In this document: positions 40,098 to 49,318 of the stretch, piece after piece
Position numbering within the stretch: position 1 is the stretch's first letter
How the letters are laid out: every line of letters begins with the position of its first letter
From: Candidatus Pantoea soli
GTDB taxonomy: Bacteria > Pseudomonadota > Gammaproteobacteria > Enterobacterales > Enterobacteriaceae
Assembly: GCF_007833795.1 (NCBI RefSeq)
Contig: NZ_CP032702.1
Coordinates: forward strand, 2,046,001-2,110,000
Direction: 5' to 3'
DNA: 64,000 nucleotides
Notes under the pieces: generated by a model
What the model was told of the DNA's origin: nothing
The model's database searches: none
The model's input: only the letters and a program-made list of their open reading frames with translations
Position numbers and translations under genes: made by a program

Positions 40098-40163
40098 TTA
40101 ATCCAGCAGATATATTCCGGCGACAAGGGTGCCGACGGAAATAATGTGTAATAGTTCGGTCAT
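40098..40163 (-). CDS. Putative 21-residue membrane protein
   Basis: MTELLHIISVGTLVAGIYLL plus a final Asp, then TAA: nearly the whole peptide is one hydrophobic helix. AGGAG lies 9 bases before ATG 40163. Size and composition match bacterial single-helix small proteins, but no known one is matched and a chance frame cannot be excluded. It sits in the 390-base gap between the lipoprotein gene and the 75-codon gene. Confidence 0.4.
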   Translation of the reverse strand: MTELLHIISVGTLVAGIYLLD

Positions 40164-40309
40164 AATAGGTCGCTCCTGCATGTAGGCGTTTATTACAGTC
40201 AAGAACAGCGACAGCCATTCGTCAAACTGGCTTTTTGTCAATAAGCGCAGCCAATGGCATAAACCGGATTCAGTGCTTAACTAAACAGTAAAGCCATACA
40301 GGAGCAAAT

Positions 40310-40537
40310 ATGATGAGTCAGTCAGCCTTAGCCACTTACCTTGAACTGAGCGATGAAGAACTTCAGGAAATGGGTCTCTCACAGGATGACCTGTTTACCA
40401 CAGAGGACGCCAGCGGCGGCGACAGGACTTTCTATTTCAACGTGCCGGACACCACGCCACAACACGTGCTGGGCAAAAAAGGCTGGTCCCTCGGCGAACG
40501 GATAGAGATTCCTGGCAGCGCACTGCAGGCAGATTAA
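40310..40537 (+). CDS. Small acidic protein (75 residues), unrecognised
   Basis: Soluble, acidic protein starting MMSQSALATYLELSDEELQE, with a conserved-looking C-terminal half (RTFYFNVPDTTPQHVLGKKG). Ribosome site AGGAG five bases before ATG 40310; a second ATG follows directly. No domain recognised. It is followed on the same strand by a YgiW-type stress protein gene 80 bases on. Confidence 0.7.
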   Translation: MMSQSALATYLELSDEELQEMGLSQDDLFTTEDASGGDRTFYFNVPDTTPQHVLGKKGWSLGERIEIPGSALQAD

Positions 40538-40617
40538 ACGCGCCGATTCGCCCTGCCTTGCCGATCTTGTGCCAGGCTTAAGCCGTACTGGAATGTTGCA
40601 TTCAAGAGGGAATGAAA

Positions 40618-41010
40618 ATGAAGAAGATTGTACTCGCTACACTGATGATGGCGTTCAGCCTTGGCGCTGCCGCTGAACAAGGGGGCTTTGAAGCGGGTAA
40701 GGCCGCGCCGTCACAGCAGAAACAGGATGCCGGTTATAAAGGCTCTGAGGATACCGGCCAGACGCACATTAATCAGATTCGCGATTTCCGCCAGGGTGGC
40801 TACGTGACGCTGGAAGGCTATATCGTTAAAAAACAGCAGGGTGACAGCTATCAGTTCCGTGACAGCACCGGCACCGTCACCATTCACGCCAAATCTGACA
40901 CCTTTAAAGGCAAGACCTATGATTCAAAAGACAAGGTGCGGGTAAGCGGTAAAGTGTACGGCCACGGCGACAAAACCCGCCTGGACGTCATGCGCATCGA
41001 CGAACCGTAA
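40618..41010 (+). CDS. YgiW/YdeI family periplasmic OB-fold stress protein
   Basis: 130 residues. Signal peptide MKKIVLATLMMAFSLGAAA with cleavage likely after AAA, then a bacterial OB-fold (BOF) domain: VTLEGYIVKKQQGDSYQFRD, TVTIHAK, KVRVSGKVYGHGDKTRLDV. Family members (YgiW, YdeI, OmdA) are linked to tolerance of peroxide, cadmium and antimicrobial peptides. ATG 40618 is preferred over 40612, which overlaps its own ribosome site (GAGGGA). Confidence 0.85.
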   Translation: MKKIVLATLMMAFSLGAAAEQGGFEAGKAAPSQQKQDAGYKGSEDTGQTHINQIRDFRQGGYVTLEGYIVKKQQGDSYQFRDSTGTVTIHAKSDTFKGKTYDSKDKVRVSGKVYGHGDKTRLDVMRIDEP

Positions 41011-41116
41011 CCGTAGCGGCCTTTTGCCCGCTGCCGGTTGCGCTGTGCACGGTGGCGGGTGATGCCGGGTAAAGGCGGTTTAACACCATTGTACTTGCAG
41101 GCCTGGTGAGACAAAC

Positions 41117-41668
41117 ATGCAAGACCCCCAAATGCTTCTGCTGCTGTATTTTGTTTTGCCGGTCTGGCTTATCGCCGGGTTCGCCGACTGGCTATGTCAC
41201 CGGGCCACGCATATTGAAAGCACTTCCGGCCTGAAAGAGACTTACATCCATATTCTGATGTTTCTGGAAATGGGAACCCCCCTTCTGCTGGCGCTATTTC
41301 TGGAAGTCAATGCCCTTATTATTCTGCTGATGATCGTGCTGTTTTTCTGTCATGAAGCGACCGCCCTGTGGGATGTCAGTTACGCTGTGAAAACCCGAAG
41401 GATATCGCCTGCAGAACAGCATATTCACAGCTTTCTCGAAATGGTTCCGCTGATGGCGCTGCTGCTGGTGATCTCCCGCCACTGGCCGCAGTTTCTGGCG
41501 TTATTTGGTGCAGGCTTTGAAGCGCCGCGCTTCACGCTGTCGTTGCGCGCCGAGCCTCTTCCGGCAGGTTATATCGCTGCTATCCTTTCCGCCATTTTTG
41601 TACTCGAAATGCTGCCCTATGGCGAAGAATATCTGCGTGTAAGGCAGGCACGTAAGCAGATGAAGTAA
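41117..41668 (+). CDS. Histidine-rich integral membrane protein, unrecognised
   Basis: 183 residues, four to five predicted TM helices (about 6-24, 52-78, 108-124, 153-170). Conserved-looking polar clusters face the membrane boundary: DWLCHRATHIE (HxxxH), a following ETYIH, HEATALWDVSYA, and EQHIHSFLEMVP. Repeated His/Glu clusters of this kind occur in membrane di-metal oxygenases, but the spacing does not match a family I can name. Function unknown. Confidence 0.75.
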   Translation: MQDPQMLLLLYFVLPVWLIAGFADWLCHRATHIESTSGLKETYIHILMFLEMGTPLLLALFLEVNALIILLMIVLFFCHEATALWDVSYAVKTRRISPAEQHIHSFLEMVPLMALLLVISRHWPQFLALFGAGFEAPRFTLSLRAEPLPAGYIAAILSAIFVLEMLPYGEEYLRVRQARKQMK

Positions 41669-41679
41669 TTCGTGCTTAT

Positions 41680-42260
41680 TTAACCGACAGGCTGCGCTTC
41701 ATTGCCGCTGCCAGATTTCTCTGTGTATTTCATGCTTTTTTCGGTGACAACCCGATAATTATCAGGGATATCTTTATTTACAAAAGTCATGGCTCCGACA
41801 ACAACATTATCACCAATGACTAAAGCATCGCCTATCACGCAACTATTTGAGCCCAGGAAAAAATTATCACCGATGATAATTTTACCATCCTGACCTTTTG
41901 CTGCGTTACCAATCACGCAGTTTTGCGTTAGCTTCATATTTCTTCCTGCAATGACGCGCTTTGTCACGACCACACCGACGTGATGCGCAATTGAGAGCCC
42001 TTCACCAATACACGCGCCCAGCATAATATCGCAGCTAAAGTTTTTCTTTATACGTCCATGGATAAGAAAAGCGGTTTTTTTATAACCATTATTGTGTAAA
42101 TGATTTGCCAGCCTCCACCAGAAAACATATTTCAGCCCGGGTTTATTTTTTAGCCGCTAAAAAGACGAATATAACTAAATGATTTATTGAGCCCAATAAC
42201 TTCAACGTGCCAAAAACGCAGCAGTTGTTTATAACTCATTTTATTATGCAAAACGGACAT
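41680..42260 (-). pseudogene. Frameshifted hexapeptide-repeat acyltransferase (serine acetyltransferase-like)
   Basis: The C-terminal 114 codons (from 42024) give a left-handed beta-helix acyltransferase: ACIGEGLSIAHHVGVVV, CVIGNAAKGQDGKIIIGDN, GSNSCVIGDALVIGDNVVVG. The same frame runs upstream through KPGLKYVFWWRLANHLHNNG and LIHGRIKKNFSCDI to a TAG near 42165. The N-terminal part (MSYKQLLRFWHVEVIGLNKS) lies in another frame from ATG 42239 or 42260 and ends FSG-stop. Restoring one base around 42160 would join them. This architecture is typical of polysaccharide O-acetyltransferases. A sequencing error in the T5/A6 runs is possible. Confidence 0.7.
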
Positions 42261-42428
42261 CAGGAATAATATGTAAAAAACTATGTATTAAGGATAGGAT
42301 ACGCTTACCTTACCTTTTTTAAACCTTACATACAACACATATATCCCTGCTACCTTCCGCTTTTTCCCTATACTAAAGAATTTCGACGACAGAATAATCA
42401 CCTTTCCTCATTATCCCCCTGATAATCT

Positions 42429-42581
42429 GTGCAGGATGCTTATGTGCAGCGCAAGTGTGATGCAGAACGCTATCAGGAAGGTAAATTAAACAGGCTATTA
42501 AATATCCCGCACGCCCATGAAAAACCCTACAACCGTTATCTTTTTAAGCTCGGCAGCCTTTTCCCCTACAGACAGGACTGA
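42429..42581 (+). pseudogene. Remnant coding frame (50 codons), unrecognised
   Basis: After a TAA, a frame from GTG 42429 reads VQDAYVQRKCDAERYQEGKL, then HEKPYNRYLFKLGSLFPYRQ and stops at 42581. Residue composition looks like a genuine soluble protein C-terminus, but no upstream part or ribosome site is present. Interpreted as a decayed gene end. Confidence 0.3.
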
Positions 42582-42699
42582 GATGTGTTCCGCGGCTCTT
42601 ATACAACGATATCTGATCAGCCATGGCTCATAACATACACTGCTATCCGGATTAAACATCTGTTTCTGTCATCTGATCCGTATGCTGACAGGATATCGT

Positions 42700-42962
42700 G
42701 AAATGTTCTGATGAGCATTTCAACCCACCAAATGGCCGCCCGTATGTGTAATGTCTGTTGAAGCGATCAAGCTCGCGGATGAAGTCAAGCCTGCTGAAAA
42801 TTTAATGTCCGGTGTTGCGCTTTATCACCTTCCGGTATGAAATCATGGTTTCGCAGCCACAAGGTGTGGTAGATTAGCCACCTGACAAATACTATCTATA
42901 GATACAAAAACTTATCGTTACGCAAATCTCATTAAGCCACCGCGCTCAGGGATTTACAGAGC
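42700..42962 (+). repeat. Diverged ~265 bp repeat, copy 1
   Basis: Aligns along its length with 47858-48123: shared blocks include GAAATGT, TGGCCGC, ATCGCGGATGAAG/CTCGCGGATGAAG, GCCTGCTGA and CGCTCAGG, with small gaps. An in-frame start reads MSVEAIKLADEVKPAENLMS here and MSVQAVKIADEAEPADSITS in copy 2, the only indel nearby being three bases. Each copy lies upstream of an acyltransferase-3 gene. Confidence 0.65.
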
Positions 42963-43299
42963 TATCAGCGAGCAAAAGTTCAGTTATGGAGAGCGCTTTA
43001 AATGATCATTCATCATTCAAAAAACCGTGTGTGGATATTTACAATCAACTGGTTTTCTAGAATATTTATCATTTAAAGTAATTTCTTCTTAACAATTTTA
43101 TCGGGAGTGTGTATGAAGGGTTTTGAAAGTATGTTAACGCCACTCTGTATGACGAAAATATCGTTTCGAACTTTCACAGCCTCGTCAATAAGATTTTTTA
43201 CCATGACGGTTGTTACAATAGTGGTGAGGATTTTAAGCAAATTTCTACAGTGTAGTTAATATAAAAATTAAATATTTTTAATTTTTTGTGAGCTTAGAG
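42963..43299. other. AT-rich gene-free interval before acyltransferase
   Basis: Nothing recognisable on either strand. The sequence is strongly AT-rich compared with the flanking chromosome and contains several short ATG frames without homology. Confidence 0.5.
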
Positions 43300-44405
43300 A
43301 TGAAGAAAAATTTGGATATAGAATTACTTAGGGTAGTTAGAATTTTTTTGTCATCGTTTCGCACCTGCATAAATTGTTTCCATGGTATGATAAAAATCAA
43401 AGTCGACTTGCTGTTTTCTATGATTATTTCGGATTATGGACGGGTGTAGACCTTTTCTTTTGCGTATCCGGGTTCATCATAACCAAATCGATTATGGATA
43501 AACTTCCGACAGAGCATAACGCTAAAGAATTCTTTTCATTCGCCATCCCGTTTTGGGTAAGGCGCATATATAGGCTTTGGCCTTCGGCATGGTTTTGGCT
43601 TTCCTTTACCACGCTAGCAACAGTGATGTTTAATCAGACGGGTGTATTTGGCGAACCCTTTAAAGCAATTCTTTACCAAATCTATGCCATGCTGAACCTT
43701 GCCAATACTTACGGGTTCGAATGCACGAAGCAACTAAGCTGCGGGAATAACCAGGTTTTCTGGAGCCTTTCTCTCGAAGAACAATTTTACTGGATATTTC
43801 CCATTCTTCTTTTCCTCATCCGAGGGAATAAATTTCTGATATTTATGCTACTGGTGACAATTATCCAGATACCATTAGATCGTGGAGGTTCACCCCTCGG
43901 TTTCATTCGTACTGACGCAATTTCTCTGGGGGTTGTAATTGGATATCTGTCACGTAAAGAATATTACACATACTTTGAACCGAACAACCTTAGAAAATTC
44001 TATTTCAAATATACCATACCGCTTTTGCTGATACTCATGCTCGCTTTTCTCGGCACCTGGAAAATCGTAGTTGTTCCATGGTCTACAGGTATAGTAGCTA
44101 TCGTATCTGCCATCCTGGTCTGGATAGCCAGCTACAACAAAGGCTATCTGTTCGGCAACGGTCTCGTAAAAAAAGTAGCTGAAATTATAGGAGCCCGATC
44201 ATACACACTATATTTAACTCACATCCCTGCTTTCTATACAACTATCGAGCTGATTCACAGATATGAAAGGCATACTGGTAAATCTCTGACTCACAATTAT
44301 TTGGCCTATATGGGATTGGCCACTATTTTGCTCGTACTATATACGGAGCTAAGCCACCGTCTTATTGAGAAGCCATGCCAAAATTACGGCAGGAAAATAA
44401 CCTAA
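43300..44405 (+). pseudogene. Acyltransferase-3 family membrane O-acyltransferase with N-terminal frameshift
   Basis: Multi-TM acyltransferase that would acylate a cell-surface glycan. ATG 43300 reads MKKNLDIELLRVV, then the frame shifts; from 43341 the other frame gives NFFVIVSHLHKLFPWYD and continues unbroken for about 350 codons (WTGVDLFFCVSGFIITKSIM, FWSLSLEEQFYWIFP, YTLYLTHIP, HRLIEKPC). Inserting one base near 43340 restores the family R-x10-H motif exactly (Arg of ELLR, His of VSH). A T7 run lies at 43343-43349. Codon use and GC are unlike the flanking core genes. Confidence 0.8.
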
Positions 44406-44729
44406 AAACCCATTAAAACAAGGGGGTACCACCCTGGATTTTCCATGCTTTCATATAATTGCTGAAGGGGACTTATAATAACGTTGATTAACCCACCACA
44501 AAAAAATATTGCCCGCCCCTTTGATTTAATATAACCTTAGAATACGCAACTCCTGTTCATACATTATTTACTTAACTTCCTGTACATGAATTCCATTCTG
44601 AAAACCCTCACGTGGTAATGAAGGGAAGATGTTAATAATTTTCACTATTACATTTTTCCTGCGCTGCGCCCTGACAGTTTTGTGTTACTCCCGAAAGCGG
44701 AAAAAATTTAAACTTACCTGCCCTCTGCA
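44406..44729. other. AT-rich gene-free interval
   Basis: No convincing coding frame, repeat or terminator between the broken acyltransferase and the IS3 remnant. Confidence 0.5.
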
Positions 44730-45633
44730 TTAGAGAGAATATTCAATGAGTAATGTCGGTTTGTTTATCTTCATCTTTTCATTTCGCCATCGTGCTGCAA
44801 ACTCTAATGGATTCTGATAATTCAGTGCTGAATGTGGACAATACTCGTTATAACCCTGCCGCCAGTCATGAATGATTTTCTTAATGTGAGCGATATCGCT
44901 TAAACGGTGTTGATTCACACATTCATCGCGAAATCGTCCGTTAAAGCTCTCAGTAAATCCGTGCTGCGTTGGCTTTCCCGGCTGGATTAAGCGCAATTCA
45001 ACCCCATGCTTAAAGGCGGATTGACCCAGTGTATGGTAGGTAAACTCCGGCCCCTCTTCAGTTTTGTTGTCGCCGCATAGCTTCGAAAAGTGCAATGCGG
45101 CCCGGAATACACGAGACCTGAACGCCTAAATCCCGAATGCGGTGGTCATTGTCAGATACTCCCTCGCAAGTCATCCACTCCGATCAGGCACTTCATCCTG
45201 CGCCTGATGGCCAGTGCCCCCATGATGAAATCCATCGACCAGATCAGGTTGGGCGCTGAGCAGCGGAGTAGCGGCAGGTCGACAGAGACAACCTGTAAGC
45301 CTGCAGGCACGACATTGCGACGGACCGGTCGCATCACACATAGACTCTGGCCTGTCGTCAGTACTTTCGGCCCAGAGCCACCTGAAGTGCCTCCTTATCC
45401 AGCATAGCTTCGGCAAGCAGTTTCCTGAGTCTGATGTTCTCTTCCTCAGGCGCTTTCAGGCGCTTAACCGCGTGCACCTCCATACCGCCATACTGCTTGC
45501 GCGAAGTGTCAATGGCGGCGTCGAAAATGGCGTGCTTACGACATAGTTCATGGGTAGAAATTCCGGCTTCACCCTCGCGGAGAATATCGATGATCTGTTG
45601 GTCGAAAAAACGCGTCTTCAGGGGGATGTCTTC
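44730..45633 (-). mobile_element. Degenerate IS3-family insertion sequence (IS407-like orfA/orfB)
   Basis: Minus strand. orfA remnant (about 45633 to 45358) reads TRFFDQQIIDILREGEAG, ELCRKHAIFDAAIDT, KQYGGMEVHAVKRLKAPEEE and LLAEAMLDKEALQVAL, the standard OrfA pattern, but its ATG is out of frame. orfB is in pieces: PNLIWSMDFIMGALAIRRR with CLIGVDDL (about 45290-45150), then after frameshifts [40 protein letters not shown] and [16 protein letters not shown] (45095-44730). The integrase core is broken, so the element cannot encode an active transposase. Terminal inverted repeats were not found. Confidence 0.85.
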
Positions 45634-45885
45634 ATGCGGCTGATGATGAAATGACTAACATCATGGTGTGTTAATCAACGGAGAGTATGTCACAGAACGC
45701 TTACACCTATCGCGGCAGCTCTCAAGCTCACTTACCGAAAGGCGTAGTGAATTGCGCGTGCGATGTGCGGAGGTTACCGCAAAAGTAAAAGAAGCCGTAC
45801 CATTCCTGGCACAGCTTTCCACTCTTCATGGCTGGTTATTTTGCGGCCCTAGTCAGATTTATTAAGGTAATCTTATCGTAGAGTT

Positions 45886-46182
45886 CTAGAAACCGACCTC
45901 GGTATAGGGCTTATGACACTCTGGCGCGCCGTTCTTTTTAAACGTTGTAATTAGCCTTAGCTGCCTCATGTAATCTGCATTCAGTACGGATAGCTCTTTA
46001 TACACGCCGATAAAAGCTTTGGATCGCTTTAAATCAGAGGCATGAGTACCTGATGAGGCAGCAGTCGCGTTGAGCTCACCTGCCAAACTGTTCATCTCAT
46101 CACCTCTGGACAGCAGTGCCAGCACGATATGCATAGCATCAATTTGGTTTTTTATCTTTTCCAGTTTTTGCATGCGCGACAA
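45886..46182 (-). CDS. Hypothetical protein, 98 residues
   Basis: Starts MSRMQKLEKIKNQIDAMHIV and is predicted mostly helical, with Leu/Ile heptad-like spacing in the first 40 residues. No domain or clear ribosome site. It stands alone in a gene-poor decay zone, so it may be a chance or remnant frame. Confidence 0.35.
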   Translation of the reverse strand: MSRMQKLEKIKNQIDAMHIVLALLSRGDEMNSLAGELNATAASSGTHASDLKRSKAFIGVYKELSVLNADYMRQLRLITTFKKNGAPECHKPYTEVGF

Positions 46183-47857
46183 CTTTCACCCACAAAAAAT
46201 TTTGAGAGATAAGTTTACTATTAGGATTCTTCTTATTGAAGGGGTTTTTTATCAAGTATTTCGTCTGTTTGCCTTAAGGCTCTGTTATCTGTGGATATTA
46301 AATTGAATAAATTACTTTCAATAAAAGTACAAACCACACTGCTCCATACAGAAGGTCTTTACCGCTGCGTTTATCTGAAGTATTGCTTTTTGATGTACTA
46401 CTGCAATTTGGTGATGACTTTGCGGGGGAACTAGACTGCTCTTCTGAGATGAAACAATCCCATTAAACCCGGTCTGTAAAGCCGGGATTGGCTTAAGCAT
46501 TCACCCAGAAGCGCCAGAGCCTGACTACTTCGTGCATGTCGCATGAAGCCGCAATCGATGCTTTCTACTAGCAAAATCAGGTTGCAGCTGATAGGCGGTT
46601 GCCTGAGCACCGCCAAACGTGTTGTGTATTCCTCGCCCACAGTGACAAGTTTGATTCCTGACTCCTCCATTCTGCCTGTCCGAAGCAATTACTTGAACAG
46701 ATAGGTTCATCTCTGCCACTGTTGAAGATCTGGCGCTCAGCGCACCTCTGCGATTGCCAGCAATCAGCATTCAAAGCGTGAGCTTGAAAACAGGCATCCG
46801 TCAAGGCTAAGGTTCAACGTGAAAAGGAAGCAAATTTTACTGTCTGCTTCAATCAGCGAAACGTGGACATGCTTATGTCTTAATGCCAGCGCCTTATCTG
46901 CTCTGCTTTATCGATGGTCCGACCCTGCTCATTAATCAGCTTGCCACCCTTTCGTGCGGTGTTGTTGTAAACACGAGCTAAACCGCCGCAGATAGTAAAA
47001 CGACATTTGTATCAACCCGTGCTGTCAGGCTACTGGCCGCTTTTTATTTCTGTCATGCTCAGCAATTATTAACACCCTCCCTTTTCTCTCATCAGACAAT
47101 CTCGTAATCTGCCTCGTTTATTTATTTGACGTCATAAGTTTAGGCAGTGACATCCTTTTGCAAAAATAACTCAGCATGACGCCGTTCTTCATGCAGCGGC
47201 GGCCTGCAGCCAGATGCGTTCAAATGAGATTATAACGATATTGGTAACGTCCCGAGTATCATTGCAGGATAAGCAGCCTAACGGTAGCCTGATCACCCTG
47301 AAAGTTTTCTCAGGAGCATATGGACTGGTCTGAACGAACACGAGTCACTGCCTACAACTTGATGCTCACCGCTTAATTTTTCACCGGAAGGCGCAGCGTA
47401 GTTACAAACGGCTTGACGCGTGTCTACGAATTTAGTGATCCTCTAACTCTACAAGCCAGGGCAGACAAGCTGCTGTTTAGCAGAGGCGAATTCTTGCAGC
47501 GGCATATTACAACGCATGCCCCCGGCGCTTCGTGGTCATTACCCGGTTATTCATATCTGCATAAAGTGCATAGTTTGAGCTAAATACAGGGATGTTAAGC
47601 AAGCTGAATTCATTTTTAACTTAGAATATGAGCACCATTTGCATTGGCATGTGCACCGTTTTACCACTGCTAACGGGCAATGACACATCTGTCATTTTTC
47701 TCTGCATGACTGCCGACTTTGCCCGCAGGTCAGGCGTGTGTAGTGTCTTGCAATACGCATAAAAAGATTTAATATCAACCAGATAAAAAACCACACACTT
47801 CATTCAGGTTTAATATGTAAAACGTGCGCTCCTCTCTGTGAGGTGAAGAGATAACAC
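46183..47857. other. Decay zone without intact genes
   Basis: About 1.7 kb with only short frames. One at 46880-47011 on the minus strand (LARVYNNTARKGGKLINEQG, then RTIDKAEQIRRWH and stop) looks like a remnant of a real protein; the remainder shows no recognisable gene, RNA or mobile element. Confidence 0.5.
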
Positions 47858-48123
47858 GAAATGTCATGCTGAGTACTTCAATTTACTCATTGGCCGCGCG
47901 TAATGTGAAATGTCAGTTCAGGCGGTCAAGATCGCGGATGAAGCCGAGCCTGCTGATAGTATAACGTCCTGCGGCGTTACGTTTCATTGTTTGCCAGCAT
48001 GCAATTATGATTTCGTTGTCGCGAGGTATGATGAATCAACTCTATGAAAGAAACTGTTCCTGAATAAAGCAATCTTCATCTGAGAACCCTACCATGACAC
48101 TTCGCTCAGGAACTTTGTAAAGC
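47858..48123 (+). repeat. Diverged ~265 bp repeat, copy 2
   Basis: Partner of 42700-42962; see that entry. This copy ends 164 bases before an intact acyltransferase-3 gene. Confidence 0.65.
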
Positions 48124-48286
48124 CTCTGGTGATTTTTGTTCCACCTATACCGATTTGCCACTCTCTGGTCACCAGCCCTGCGATATGCGCCAGATAACTC
48201 AATACCTGCCTGTCCCGTCGCAGGGGCTTTTTTATAGCACAAAAAAAACGTATAGTTATTGTAAACTTCTGGGGATGGAATGATTA

Positions 48287-49318
48287 ATGAACGAGATTAA
48301 GCCACTAACTTCAATCAGGGGATTATTTGCACTATACGTGGCAACCTATCATATTTTCCCGAGGAACAATTCATTCTTAGCCAATGGATATCTTTCTGTG
48401 GATTTATTCTTTGTTTTGAGCGGTTTTATAATGAGTTACGTTTACTGGAATAAATTCTCATTTAAAATCAGCACAAAAGATTACTTCCTTTACCTTAAAG
48501 GTAGATTTGCCAGAGTTTACCCTCTTTACGTATTCATTATAATTATGACCTCAATACTTTATTTCAAAAACAACATACCGTTACCTGACCTCAGCGAGTA
48601 CAGCATCCTTTTTTTATTTCTTCAATCAATATTTAATGTGCACAACAATTTAATTTCACACGCATGGTCAATTGCAGTTGAGTTTATCGCTTATTGCATA
48701 TTTCCTTTTGCTATTTTCTTGCTATCGAAAAAACATAGCATAATCTCTTTAAGCGCGGTTATTGCCATCGCATACACTGGCCTTTACATGGCGTCATTCA
48801 AAGGCTACTGGGGGCCACTAGATGTAGTCGGCGGGGAATTTGCTATTGTGCGATGCCTTAGCGATTATGCACTAGGGATCGTCAGCTTCTTTGCATTCCA
48901 AATTGCAGAAGCGAGATTTAAAGGAAGGACATTGGAGGTAGCCTTGGTTCTTTCAATGGCTTTGGCATTTTATTTTTTGAATTCCAGAGGTTACGATGTT
49001 TTCATCGTCGCCCTCTTCGCCGTTATAATCCCTCTTCTTGCCGCATCAAAAGGTATAATTTATAAATCTATGTCTTTATCCCCTATGGTTTATCTCGGTG
49101 AAATATCTTTCTCAATTTATCTTATACATTACCCACTTTGCCGCAAGTTAGCTTTCATCCCTGCATGGATTCAAAATAAAATTTTCTTTATGGATGTAAA
49201 TTATATTGCATTAATAATAACCATTTTGTTATCAATCATCACTTATCACTTTATAGAAGTTCCTTGCAGAAATTTTATTAAAGGGTCACGAGCAATGCAT
49301 AACATCAAGGTTAACTAA
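48287..49318 (+). CDS. Acyltransferase-3 family membrane O-acyltransferase
   Basis: 343 residues with about ten TM helices. The catalytic R-x10-H motif is visible as Arg11 and His22 (SIRGLFALYVATYH), followed by GYLSVDLFFVLSGFIMSYVY, HAWSIAVEFIAYCIFP and the C-terminal SFSIYLIHYPL. Family members transfer acetyl or other acyl groups to O-antigen, capsule, peptidoglycan or glucans; no acceptor can be inferred here. It is AT-rich with rare-codon use relative to flanking core genes, suggesting acquisition. No neighbouring glycan gene remains. Confidence 0.85.
   Translation: MNEIKPLTSIRGLFALYVATYHIFPRNNSFLANGYLSVDLFFVLSGFIMSYVYWNKFSFKISTKDYFLYLKGRFARVYPLYVFIIIMTSILYFKNNIPLPDLSEYSILFLFLQSIFNVHNNLISHAWSIAVEFIAYCIFPFAIFLLSKKHSIISLSAVIAIAYTGLYMASFKGYWGPLDVVGGEFAIVRCLSDYALGIVSFFAFQIAEARFKGRTLEVALVLSMALAFYFLNSRGYDVFIVALFAVIIPLLAASKGIIYKSMSLSPMVYLGEISFSIYLIHYPLCRKLAFIPAWIQNKIFFMDVNYIALIITILLSIITYHFIEVPCRNFIKGSRAMHNIKVN

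Noticed and set aside
45668..45865. A 65-codon frame downstream of the IS3 remnant
   Set aside because: No ribosome site, no homology and mixed composition; treated as chance.
47329..47376. Very short frame starting MDWSERTRVT with AGGAG upstream
   Set aside because: Fewer than 20 codons in a decayed region and without any recognisable feature; not enough to call.
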